Shown in pieces: positions 1 to 5,837 of a DNA stretch of 5,837 bases. Numbering within the stretch: position 1 is the stretch's first letter; every line of letters begins with the position of its first letter. The notes under the pieces were generated by a model. The model was given only the letters and a program-made list of their open reading frames with translations. It was not told the DNA's origin and searched no databases. The DNA comes from Bacteroidales bacterium UBA1182 (GTDB lineage: Bacteria; Bacteroidota; Bacteroidia; Bacteroidales; Bacteroidaceae), in the NCBI GenBank assembly GCA_002310015.1, contig DBYQ01000045.1, positions 515 to 6,351 of the forward strand, given 5' to 3'. A program made the position numbers and the translations under genes.

Positions 1-693
1 AAGAAGAGTGAAATTTTCTCAACAGCTGCCGATAACCAGACAGCCGTAACAATACATGTGCTGCAGGGCGAGCGTCCTATGGCAAGCCAGAACAAGTCCA
101 TCGGCCAGTTCAACCTGGAGGGCATAGCACCCGCACGTCGTGGCGTACCTCAGATTGAGGTTACATTCGATATCGACGCCAACGGTATCCTTAAGGTATC
201 TGCCAAGGATAAGGCAACAGGCAAGGAGCAGGCTATCCGTATCGAGGCAAGCTCAGGCTTGAGCAAGGAGGAGATTGAGCGTATGAAGGCCGAGGCCGAA
301 GCAAATGCCGATGCCGATAAGAAGGAGCGTGAGAAGGTTGACAAGCTCAACCAGGCTGACTCAATGATATTCCAGACCGAGCAGCAGCTGCAGGAACTTG
401 GTGACAAGATCCCCGCCGACAAGAAGGCTCCTATAGAGAGCGCACTTAACGCCCTGAAGGATGCCCACAAGGCACAGGATCTGGCAGCAATTGACAAGGC
501 AATGGCCGAACTCAACACCGCCTTCCAGGCAGCCAGCGCACAGATGTATCAGCAGAGCGGCGCTCAGGGTCAGCCCGGTGCAGGCGCAGGCTTCAACGGT
601 GGCGCTCAGGGTGGTCCTCAGAACGGTGGCTCACAGAGCAACACCAGTTCATCGGACAACGTTCAGGACGCTGACTTTGAGGAAGTGAAATAA
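1..693 (+). CDS. dnaK: Molecular chaperone DnaK (Hsp70), C-terminal part; 5' end lies outside the window
   Basis: DnaK is the cytoplasmic ATP-dependent Hsp70 chaperone that binds exposed hydrophobic peptides, working with DnaJ and GrpE. The reading frame is open from base 1 and ends with TAA at 691-693, leaving 230 residues. Compared from memory with E. coli DnaK, the window begins in the substrate-binding beta domain, so roughly the first 410 residues (the whole ATPase domain) lie to the left. Diagnostic stretches are FSTAADNQTAVTIHVLQGER, GQFNLEGIAPARRG, VPQIEVTFDIDANGILKVSA and the start of the helical lid, SSGLSKEEIERMKAEAEANA. The lid is followed by a flexible Gly/Gln/Asn/Ser tail (residues about 183-220) and the conserved acidic end DADFEEVK. 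Codon use is biased (GGC, AAG, CTG, GAG frequent), as expected for a highly expressed gene. A GTG at 58-60 lies inside the domain and is not a start. Nothing suggests a broken gene; it is simply cut by the window edge. Confidence 0.98.
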   Translation, partial: KKSEIFSTAADNQTAVTIHVLQGERPMASQNKSIGQFNLEGIAPARRGVPQIEVTFDIDANGILKVSAKDKATGKEQAIRIEASSGLSKEEIERMKAEAEANADADKKEREKVDKLNQADSMIFQTEQQLQELGDKIPADKKAPIESALNALKDAHKAQDLAAIDKAMAELNTAFQAASAQMYQQSGAQGQPGAGAGFNGGAQGGPQNGGSQSNTSSSDNVQDADFEEVK

Positions 694-716
694 GCGACCA
701 AAATCGCGCAGTTTTT

Positions 717-760
717 AGAGGGGCACAAAGGGGACGGTTCTTTTTGTGCCCCTCTTTTTT
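717..760 (+). terminator. Rho-independent terminator of dnaK
   Basis: A perfect 13-bp inverted repeat, AGAGGGGCACAAA (717-729) and TTTGTGCCCCTCT (743-755), encloses a 13-nt loop and runs into six T residues (755-760). It begins 23 nt after the dnaK stop. The stem is GC-rich at its core and the T-tract is on the plus strand, so it should stop dnaK transcription. On the minus strand the hairpin is followed by only five A-complement positions in the wrong sense, so it is not a good terminator for gltS. A weaker 4-bp stem (GCGA/TCGC, 694-707) followed by GTTTTT (711-716) lies just upstream and may assist. Confidence 0.85.
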
Positions 761-765
761 AGTGC

Positions 766-782
766 AAAAGGGGTCTGACCCC
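766..782 (-). terminator. Possible weak terminator of gltS
   Basis: Read on the minus strand, 25 nt past the gltS stop codon, GGGGTCAGACCCC (782 to 770) can form a short hairpin followed by TTTT (769 to 766). A longer alternative pairs AAAAGGGG (807-800) with CCCCTTTT (773-766). The T-tract is short and the 13-nt palindrome leaves a tight loop, so efficiency is uncertain. The palindrome may primarily be part of the REP-like element. Confidence 0.35.
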
Positions 783-806
783 AATTGCTCTTTTTGTGCC
801 CCCTTT

Positions 807-2075
807 TCACAGCAGATGCAAGAATGTGGTAATCATGCCAGTATTTATCAGGTCGGTGAACATGGCACCGACTATCGGCACTATAAGGAAGGGCTTGACT
901 GTGTATCGGTATTTATAGCAGACGGCACTCATGTTGGCCATGGCGTTGGGGGTGGCTCCAAGGCCGAATCCGCAGATTCCTGCGCAAAGTACCGCTGCGT
1001 CGTAGTCGCGGCCTAACATGGGGAATGCTACAAAGTATGCAAACAGAACCATCACGAGCACCTGAGATACCAGGATGATGATTAACGGGAGGGCCAGGCT
1101 CTTGAGTTCCCAGAGCCTTAGGGATATCATCGCCATCCCCAGGAACAGGGAGAGGCAGATGTTACCCACGCTGATGATACGCTCTATGTCCAGTAGCTTA
1201 TCGGCCTTAAAACATCTGTCACCATCTTTGTAATTGAAAAAACCCATTATGTTGCGGACGATGGCTGCCAGGATCAGGGAGCCGAAGTAGGTGGGGAATG
1301 TGACGCCCGTCTTGGCCAGCAACCAGCTCAAAATGGTGCCGCCGGCCATGACCATGAGTATGCAATATGAAGCTTTGGCATACTGCTGGAACTCCTGCTC
1401 ATTGGTGCTCATGCGCTTTGTTCGGCCTGTGGGGGAGGCCTCGTCACTCTCTATGCCGGCCATCGCAGGGTCAATCTCATCATCTTGCGGCTGCATCTGC
1501 TCATGCGTCAGCTTGGTGCGGATGATGCGCTCGGCCAGCGGACCGCCTATCATGGAACCGGCTATCAGGCCGAATGTGGCGGCTGCCATGCCTATCGTTC
1601 CTGCGCCACTGAGTCCCATTCCTTGAAGTACACTTGTAAATCCGCCTACGGTACCGTGTCCGCCGGTCATGGATATGCTGCCGGCTGCCATGCCTACCAG
1701 TGGCTCAACGCTAAGGAGCCGGGTAATACCCAACGGCAGTATGTTCTGCAGGGCTATAATGACAAACAACAGAATAAGCATTATCACCAGTATCCTGCCG
1801 CCCTGTTTCAATACCTTAAGGTCACATTCAAACCCCACGCAGGTAAAGAACGCCAGCATGAAGATGTTCTTAAGGGTGTCATTGAACGATACCTCTATAT
1901 CGAACCACCCATATAGCATCAGGGTGATCAGCGAGAAGATGAGACCACCGGTTACAGGTGACGGTACACAGAATTTCTGCAGAATGGCATCCTTTCTGGT
2001 CAGAAACATTCCGACAATGAGAGCCAGGGCACCGATGCCGGCTGTCTGTATCATATCCAGTTCAATACTTATCAT
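807..2075 (-). CDS. gltS: Sodium/glutamate symporter GltS (ESS family)
   Basis: GltS is an inner-membrane secondary carrier that imports L-glutamate with Na+. From the chosen start the protein has 422 residues, close to the roughly 400 of E. coli GltS. It has two homologous membrane halves, each with a re-entrant loop motif: TGGHGT at residues 137-142, and GFGLGATPNAMANM at 369-382. Other family matches are LAFFTCVGFECDL (74-86), ATFGLIAGSMIGGPLAERII (166-185) and NICLSLFLGMAMISLRLWEL (305-324). A hydrophilic linker at about 186-234 joins the halves and is somewhat longer than in E. coli. The frame is open to an ATG at 2118-2120, but that start would overlap the upstream gene by 35 bp and add 15 polar residues. 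The ATG at 2073-2075 sits 10 nt after the upstream stop and gives the usual short hydrophobic N terminus; the ATG at 2052-2054 is another option. The stop is TGA at 807-809. The gene is second in an operon with the barrel gene and converges on dnaK. Confidence 0.95.
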   Translation of the reverse strand: MISIELDMIQTAGIGALALIVGMFLTRKDAILQKFCVPSPVTGGLIFSLITLMLYGWFDIEVSFNDTLKNIFMLAFFTCVGFECDLKVLKQGGRILVIMLILLFVIIALQNILPLGITRLLSVEPLVGMAAGSISMTGGHGTVGGFTSVLQGMGLSGAGTIGMAAATFGLIAGSMIGGPLAERIIRTKLTHEQMQPQDDEIDPAMAGIESDEASPTGRTKRMSTNEQEFQQYAKASYCILMVMAGGTILSWLLAKTGVTFPTYFGSLILAAIVRNIMGFFNYKDGDRCFKADKLLDIERIISVGNICLSLFLGMAMISLRLWELKSLALPLIIILVSQVLVMVLFAYFVAFPMLGRDYDAAVLCAGICGFGLGATPNAMANMSAVCYKYRYTVKPFLIVPIVGAMFTDLINTGMITTFLHLL

Positions 2076-2085
2076 ACTCTTATCG
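2076..2085 (-). promoter_or_regulatory. 10-nt operon junction and weak ribosome-binding site deciding the gltS start
   Basis: Between the TAA of the barrel gene (2086-2088) and the gltS ATG (2073-2075) the minus strand reads CGATAAGAGT. It contains a purine-rich AAGAG very close to the ATG, at best a weak Shine-Dalgarno, as is common in Bacteroidales. The tight spacing favours translational coupling and supports the 2075 start over the overlapping upstream ATG. Confidence 0.45.
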
Positions 2086-3678
2086 TTAGAATCTATATTG
2101 CAATTTAAAATTGACGGCATGCCGGTTTACCTTGGCCTCACTGCACCAGGCGTCAAACATGTCATGCCAGTCCAGGCTCAGGTGCCAATGGCTACCCAAT
2201 TGCCTGCCTGCCGATACGCAGCCGTACACGGGTGTGCCATATTCCTCACGGTATGGCGCCTTACTGGTGTAATAGACCATCTGCATGCCAATCTGCCATG
2301 TGTGAGGCAGATTAAGGGTGGGGGCCAGACGCAATGAGGCATAGACGTTATCCGGTGCAATATTCAGATTTACGCCACCTGTCAGCGTTAAAAGACCTGT
2401 TTTCCAGTAGGCCGATGCAAATACCCGAGTGAAGTTGTCATCACCTTGAACCATGTAGTAGCTGGCATCGGTCTGTACCGTGAACCTGGGTTTGCTGTAG
2501 GCGTAGGCCAGTTTTATCTGGTTTATATCCCTCTGATCCAGATCATGCCTTATATGAGACCATTGGTCCTGGGCAAGGGAAACGGTATTTTGGAATATGT
2601 CATCCTGGGCAGGATTATAGTATTTCCTGTAGTAGCCCAACTGCAGCTGGTTGCGGTTATCGGGCATAAATATTACGCATGCATTGGTGTTGTTGCGGAT
2701 GTCATCATAGTTACAGCTGCCGGTGTCATCGGCCAGTCTGTAGCTGTAATACATGATACGGTTTCCCACCGTGAAGCGCCATCGGGGCAGGGAGTAGGTG
2801 AACTGCAGGTAGATATCATTATTAAAGGTACGCCAATGTCTATCACCTGATTTTTGCCGTGTCATGAGGAAATCGCCCTCGGCACCCAGCATCATGGAGA
2901 GCTTGTCGGTAAACAGCGGAGTGTTGAGTTCAATGACATACATTGGGAGCCTGTTTGTGACCGTATGGCCGCTGGTATACTGATAATTGCCCAGAATCAG
3001 CAGTTCAGCACCCGCGTCATTGAACGTATGGAAATAACGTGCCCTGCCCATCACCTTAAACTCATCATTATTGTTGGGGCGCTCAATGTGCTGCTGATTG
3101 AAATATGTCAACAGCTTGTTCCTGTCATCAAAGCGGTTGGTCATGTGGAGTGTCACATGCTCACGGTTACCCTCACGGTAGAGATAGGCTGCGTTGGCAT
3201 AGATGTCGGTACCTTTGCTGCCGTAAAGAGCATTGACGGTACCGTTGCTCCAGACATCCTTACCCAGATCAGCCTGTCCCTGGGCGAATCCGTTCAGTCC
3301 TGCAGATATCTTCATGTTGATATCCAGGACTTTACCCATGCCGATGGTACCCTTGGCGACGCCAGTATTGTGGCACACCTGAATCTTTTCAATGTCCTTG
3401 GCCTTTGTCTGACTCAGGATAAGCCTGTTGTCACCATTCATCGGAACATTGTCAATGCGGAGATTGTATGAGGTAAGTAACTCATCATAACCCATAATCA
3501 TCAGGTCCGGCATCATCTGTATTATATCCATCAACGATTCTTGCCCCGTCAGTTCCATACGTTGAGGATATACTATAGTCCTGTCGGCCTTCATCTCTAT
3601 GATAGGTAAACTGTTCTCTGCTGTCATAAGAACTGACATTAGCAGAAATCCGATTAATATTGTTATTTGTCTTAGCAT
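2086..3678 (-). CDS. Outer-membrane beta-barrel protein with TonB-receptor-like plug
   Basis: The protein has 530 residues. It begins with a hydrophobic signal peptide (about residues 1-20, MLRQITILIGFLLMSVLMTA) and ends in VNFKLQYRF, a terminal amphipathic strand with the C-terminal Phe recognised by the BAM machinery. Residues about 32-124 match the plug pattern of Bacteroidetes OMP_b-brl_3 / TonB-dependent receptors in order: DRTIVYP (32-38), ESLMDIIQMMPDL (47-59, the 'LPGV' helix), NLRIDNVPMNG (72-82, the 'iRG...iDG' strand), and AKDIEKIQVCHNTG to KVLDINMK (93-123). The remaining roughly 400 residues are alternating polar/aromatic strands such as NDIYLQFTYSLPRWRFTVGN. That barrel is shorter than in classical SusC-type or siderophore receptors. 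I see no CarboxypepD_reg-like N-terminal extension and no convincing TonB box, so TonB dependence is unproven. The substrate cannot be read from sequence; the gltS gene 10 nt downstream hints at amino-acid or peptide uptake. The start at 3678 is chosen because it alone provides the signal peptide. Confidence 0.8.
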   Translation of the reverse strand: MLRQITILIGFLLMSVLMTAENSLPIIEMKADRTIVYPQRMELTGQESLMDIIQMMPDLMIMGYDELLTSYNLRIDNVPMNGDNRLILSQTKAKDIEKIQVCHNTGVAKGTIGMGKVLDINMKISAGLNGFAQGQADLGKDVWSNGTVNALYGSKGTDIYANAAYLYREGNREHVTLHMTNRFDDRNKLLTYFNQQHIERPNNNDEFKVMGRARYFHTFNDAGAELLILGNYQYTSGHTVTNRLPMYVIELNTPLFTDKLSMMLGAEGDFLMTRQKSGDRHWRTFNNDIYLQFTYSLPRWRFTVGNRIMYYSYRLADDTGSCNYDDIRNNTNACVIFMPDNRNQLQLGYYRKYYNPAQDDIFQNTVSLAQDQWSHIRHDLDQRDINQIKLAYAYSKPRFTVQTDASYYMVQGDDNFTRVFASAYWKTGLLTLTGGVNLNIAPDNVYASLRLAPTLNLPHTWQIGMQMVYYTSKAPYREEYGTPVYGCVSAGRQLGSHWHLSLDWHDMFDAWCSEAKVNRHAVNFKLQYRF

Positions 3679-3684
3679 TTACTG

Positions 3685-3717
3685 CAATTATATGTTTATT
3701 TTACTATTCGTTTCAAA
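3685..3717 (-). promoter_or_regulatory. Candidate Bacteroidetes-type promoter for the barrel-gltS operon
   Basis: On the minus strand TTTG (3717-3714) is followed after 21 nt by TATAATTG (3692-3685), a 7/8 match to the Bacteroidetes -7 element TAnnTTTG. Spacing fits the known 19-21 nt range. The -7 box ends only 6 nt before the ATG at 3678, so this promoter would make an almost leaderless transcript. That, and the AT-richness of the region, lowers confidence. Confidence 0.35.
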
Positions 3718-3799
3718 AATTTACATAATTTAACTTTTTAAAATCATGTATATCTATCTACATATGAATAAACTGCACGGTTATTTTGTATCTGTATCA

Positions 3800-3831
3800 T
3801 TTGGTACTAAGGATAGTTTGTAGTATTTTTA
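3800..3831 (+). promoter_or_regulatory. Candidate Bacteroidetes-type promoter for the phosphatase gene
   Basis: TTTG at 3800-3803 is followed after exactly 20 nt by TATTTTTA at 3824-3831, a 7/8 match to TAnnTTTG, with spacing typical of Bacteroidetes primary-sigma promoters. Transcription would start near 3836-3840 and leave a short A/C/T-rich leader without Shine-Dalgarno before the ATG at 3853. A second TTTG (3817-3820, TAGTTTG) overlaps the spacer and might be an alternative. Confidence 0.5.
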
Positions 3832-3852
3832 CGCCAATTTACAAATTAACAC

Positions 3853-5837
3853 ATGCGTATGAGAAAATTTTACACTTTACTTATTCTTGGTTTTATCTCA
3901 TTACAGGCTTTCGCCCAGGATGAAATTCCTGTGTATTGTCTGGATAATGAGAAAGTTGCGGGTTATTTCAGTACACCGGAGTATAATCCCGATGATTACT
4001 CGTACACTTATATCTTGGATTACTGTTGGCCTCTTCCATGGAACTGGAAAAATTACGGTAAAGGTGAAAGACTGGATCAGCCTCTGCCGGCAAAGGTAAT
4101 CCTGCAGAACGCTCTGAGCGAATACGGTACGCTTTCAGTGAGCGAGTATGAAGATTATGCCGATGCTTTGGAGCTGACGGTTGCTCCGGGTGATACTTCC
4201 ATAGACGTATATAACCTCATTCCCAACAGGACCTATAACTGGAAAGTTGAGATTCAGCAGCCAGGCGGCCCTGTAACTGTGGTGGAATCAGGTAAGTTCA
4301 GGACCACCGGTCATGTCCGTATGCTCAAGATTGACGGCATATTCAATGTACGTGATATGGGTGGCTGGATCGGATTGGGCGGTAATCCTATCAAATACGG
4401 CAAGATTATCAGAGGTTCCAGATTGAACGTCAATAGCAGCACTCAAAAGATAATCACTCCGGAAGGAATTGAAGAGTTGCGCAGATTGGGAATCAAGGCT
4501 GAACTGGATATGAGAGACCAGAGTAACGCTCCTATGGAAGGTGGCGGTGCACGACATTCATATCTGGGTGATGATATTCCGATAGTTAATATTGACGGTG
4601 CTTATAACAGCCGTATCGCAACATTTGCCAATGCCCCCCAGAGTATTCAGGGCATCAAGCAAATGATTGCATGGTTCAAACAGGACAAGCCTGTTTATCT
4701 GCACTGCTCTGTCGGTGCTGACCGTACCGGTACGGTCGCATATCTGGTAGGTGCACTCTGCGGTATGAGTGAGGATGCCCTGGCCAGAGAGTTTGAGCTT
4801 ACTTCATTCTCAGGTGACTCTGTTGATAATGAGGCTGATCGCGGCACCTGGGAGATATTGGTTCGTCAGAGAACCGATGTAGGTAGATTGGATAAGTGTT
4901 CCAGTCCCGAAAGTTACCGGTTCTCTGATATGGTCGCCAAAATCAAGTCATTCCCGGGCGGTACTTTCCAGCGTAAGGTTTATAACCATTTGAGAGAAGG
5001 TGTTCAGGGTGAAAAGATTTCAGCAGATGATTTGGCATTTCTTGTAAAATATCTGACAGGATATTCAATCTTGGCAGGATTCAATACTGATGTTGATACT
5101 CTCAGACTGGAGTTGGGACAGACTCATAAGATTGATGTAATGCCGTACCCTGTAGAAGCTGATTATTCATCAATTACATTCAAGTCAACGTGTTCAGACA
5201 TCGCTACTGTTACGGAAGACGGTGTTGTTGAAGCCGTAGGTGCGGGTACTGCCTATATCATAGCAGATGTTGATGGAATAGATAGGTTTATTCCGGTGAT
5301 TGTTCCTTTAACAGAAGAGACCGCTTCAGGCATCTCACTTGAGAATGATTACGTAAGTCGTTATATGAATGAGACTGATTATCATGGTGATGATGCTTAT
5401 AGCCTTTCATATGTATCCAATTATGTTCCAGGGACAAGACAAGACTGGCCTCAGTCGATAATCCTCAAATGGTCCAAGATAGATGGCGTAACAAACCAGA
5501 ATCTGGTTGTCAGTGAGAGTGAAGATTTTGGAACCACTATTGTTAATGTCCAACTTGATGACAATGAATCCAGCTATAAGATAGATAAAGATCTGTCCCC
5601 TGGCAAGATATATTATTACAAGATCAGCGGCACCTACTCAGGCAATGACAATATTGTACTACTCTCATCCGGTTTCAAGATGTCAGGTATTGTCCGTATG
5701 ATAAAGGTTCGCAGTGCATTTAACATCCGTGATTTGGGTGGCTGGACAGGTCTTGGCGGCCATAAGGTTAAGTACAATGTGATTTTCCGTGGTTCCAGAC
5801 TCCGTAACAACAAGGACAAAGGCAGTGGGCTGATGAT
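3853..5837 (+). CDS. Secreted multidomain tyrosine phosphatase (PTP/DSP, Y_phosphatase3-like) with BIG2 domain and duplicated module; 3' end outside the window
   Basis: The frame is open from ATG 3853 to the window edge (661 complete codons, no stop). Residues 1-21 form a signal peptide with probable cleavage AFA|QDE; an in-frame ATG at 3859 is an equally possible start. Residues about 25-156 look like an Fn3-type beta domain (NRTYNWKVEIQ, then SGKFRTTG). Residues about 157-403 are a phosphatase domain of the Listeria LipA / mycobacterial PtpB type: FNVRDMGGW (164-172), GKIIRGSRL, AELDMRD, then the P-loop HCSVGADRTG with nucleophile Cys285 and Arg291, and EFELTSFS after it. The Lys that precedes Asp in PtpB is Ala289 here. 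Residues about 415-486 match a BIG2 Ig-like domain (SDIATVTEDGVVEAVGAGTA). A second Fn3-like domain (about 490-616) and the start of a second phosphatase domain (FNIRDLGGW at 623-631, then FRGSRL) follow. The second P-loop lies beyond the window. Export implies action in the periplasm, on the surface or outside the cell. The substrate (phosphoprotein, phosphoinositide or other phosphate ester) is unknown. Confidence 0.88.
   Translation, partial: MRMRKFYTLLILGFISLQAFAQDEIPVYCLDNEKVAGYFSTPEYNPDDYSYTYILDYCWPLPWNWKNYGKGERLDQPLPAKVILQNALSEYGTLSVSEYEDYADALELTVAPGDTSIDVYNLIPNRTYNWKVEIQQPGGPVTVVESGKFRTTGHVRMLKIDGIFNVRDMGGWIGLGGNPIKYGKIIRGSRLNVNSSTQKIITPEGIEELRRLGIKAELDMRDQSNAPMEGGGARHSYLGDDIPIVNIDGAYNSRIATFANAPQSIQGIKQMIAWFKQDKPVYLHCSVGADRTGTVAYLVGALCGMSEDALAREFELTSFSGDSVDNEADRGTWEILVRQRTDVGRLDKCSSPESYRFSDMVAKIKSFPGGTFQRKVYNHLREGVQGEKISADDLAFLVKYLTGYSILAGFNTDVDTLRLELGQTHKIDVMPYPVEADYSSITFKSTCSDIATVTEDGVVEAVGAGTAYIIADVDGIDRFIPVIVPLTEETASGISLENDYVSRYMNETDYHGDDAYSLSYVSNYVPGTRQDWPQSIILKWSKIDGVTNQNLVVSESEDFGTTIVNVQLDDNESSYKIDKDLSPGKIYYYKISGTYSGNDNIVLLSSGFKMSGIVRMIKVRSAFNIRDLGGWTGLGGHKVKYNVIFRGSRLRNNKDKGSGLM
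4315..5804 (+). repeat. Internal module duplication in the phosphatase gene (paired copies 1377 nt apart)
   Basis: The start of the phosphatase domain occurs twice in the same frame. VRM begins at 4315 and at 5692; FNVRDMGGW begins at 4342 and FNIRDLGGW at 5719. Both offsets are 1377 nt (459 codons). The shared pattern continues as GxGLGGxxxKY, then xIxRGSRL. The preceding Fn3-like domains also correspond (TYNWKVEI...SGKF against IYYYKISG...SGFK). Divergence is clear at protein level, so the duplication is old rather than recent. The right copy is cut by the window. Confidence 0.8.

Larger units (their letters stand above)
717..807. repeat. REP/BIME-like palindromic element between convergent genes
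   Basis: Two palindromic units sit back to back. The first is the 13-bp-stem hairpin (717-755); the second is the short palindrome GGGGTCTGACCCC (770-782). Each is followed by the same 14-mer, TCTTTTTGTGCCCC, at 739-752 and at 789-802, exactly 50 nt apart. An alternative fold pairs AAAAGGGG (766-773) with CCCCTTTT (800-807). Simple terminators do not normally carry a second palindrome and a repeated tail. GGGGTCAGACCCC and GGGGACGGTTC-type cores resemble, from memory, extragenic palindromes found near Y1/RAYT-type transposase genes in various bacteria. No transposase is present here, so the assignment is an inference from structure. Confidence 0.5.
3679..3852. other. AT-rich divergent intergenic promoter region
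   Basis: This 174-bp gap separates the divergent barrel-gltS operon and the phosphatase gene, and it is visibly more AT-rich than either flank. It holds one promoter-like element per strand. It also has a small imperfect dyad, ATGTA (3745-3749) and TACAT (3758-3762), flanking TATCTATC; the dyad lies between the two candidate promoters and could be an operator, though 5-bp arms in AT-rich DNA are weak evidence. I see no small gene and no tRNA here. Confidence 0.6.

Noticed and set aside
58..60. GTG as a possible start of a separate 211-residue protein at the left edge.
   Set aside because: The frame is open to base 1 and the preceding residues (FSTAADNQTAVTIHV) are conserved DnaK sequence, so this is an internal codon.
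694..810. CRISPR-like repeat array between dnaK and gltS.
   Set aside because: Only two copies of a 14-bp direct repeat exist, embedded in hairpins, with no spacer series and no cas genes.
744..1016. Plus-strand open frame starting in the terminator hairpin and running into the gltS 3' end.
   Set aside because: It begins in the terminator arm and T-tract and is otherwise antisense to the conserved end of GltS.
2118..2120. Upstream ATG as gltS start, overlapping the barrel gene.
   Set aside because: It adds 15 polar residues (SILNCNIDSNDKS region) absent from GltS proteins and overlaps the previous gene; the ATG at 2073-2075 fits the family better.
1669..2337. Plus-strand open frame of 222 codons across the 5' half of gltS and the end of the barrel gene.
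   Set aside because: It is antisense to two convincing genes, crosses their junction, matches no family I recognise, and its composition is that of a complementary-strand shadow.
2854..3471. Plus-strand open frame of 205 codons inside the barrel gene.
   Set aside because: It is antisense to a protein with signal peptide, plug and barrel. The translation has no recognisable domain and no promoter or leader is visible.
4288..4557. Minus-strand open frame of 89 codons within the phosphatase gene.
   Set aside because: It is antisense to the conserved start of the phosphatase domain; no family match.

Overview
The window looks like a Bacteroidales chromosome, probably Prevotellaceae or Bacteroidaceae. 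Four things point there. The DnaK tail is glycine/glutamine/asparagine-rich and ends in DADFEEVK. One gene encodes an outer-membrane beta-barrel with a receptor-type plug. The start codons follow AT-rich leaders without a strong Shine-Dalgarno. The one long upstream region holds TTTG / TAnnTTTG-like promoter elements, as used by the Bacteroidetes primary sigma factor. No strain or species can be named from this sequence alone.

Layout, left to right. (1) 1-693, plus strand: the 3' part of dnaK. (2) 694-806: a 113-bp gap between convergent genes, filled by a 13-bp-stem terminator hairpin and a second short palindrome. The two share a 14-bp direct repeat and together resemble a REP/BIME-type element. 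(3) 2075-807, minus strand: gltS, a complete Na+/glutamate symporter. (4) 3678-2086, minus strand: a complete 530-residue outer-membrane barrel protein with an N-terminal TonB-receptor-like plug. It lies 10 nt upstream of gltS, so the two very likely form one operon. (5) 3679-3852: an AT-rich divergent promoter region. (6) 3853 to the window end, plus strand: a large secreted protein, open at the right edge. It has a signal peptide, a first Fn3-like plus tyrosine-phosphatase module with an intact HCSVGADRTG P-loop, a BIG2-type Ig-like domain, and then the start of a second Fn3-like plus phosphatase module. The two modules are exactly 459 residues (1377 nt) apart.

How the genes may work together. 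DnaK is a housekeeping chaperone and shows no functional link to its neighbours. The barrel/gltS pair places a possible outer-membrane entry route directly ahead of an inner-membrane glutamate carrier, which suggests a two-membrane uptake unit; this is an inference from gene order. The divergently transcribed phosphatase shares the promoter region, is exported, and would act outside the cytoplasm. Its substrate cannot be read from the sequence. The most noteworthy items are the duplicated-module phosphatase, the barrel-gltS pairing and the REP-like element. None proves a wholly new system.
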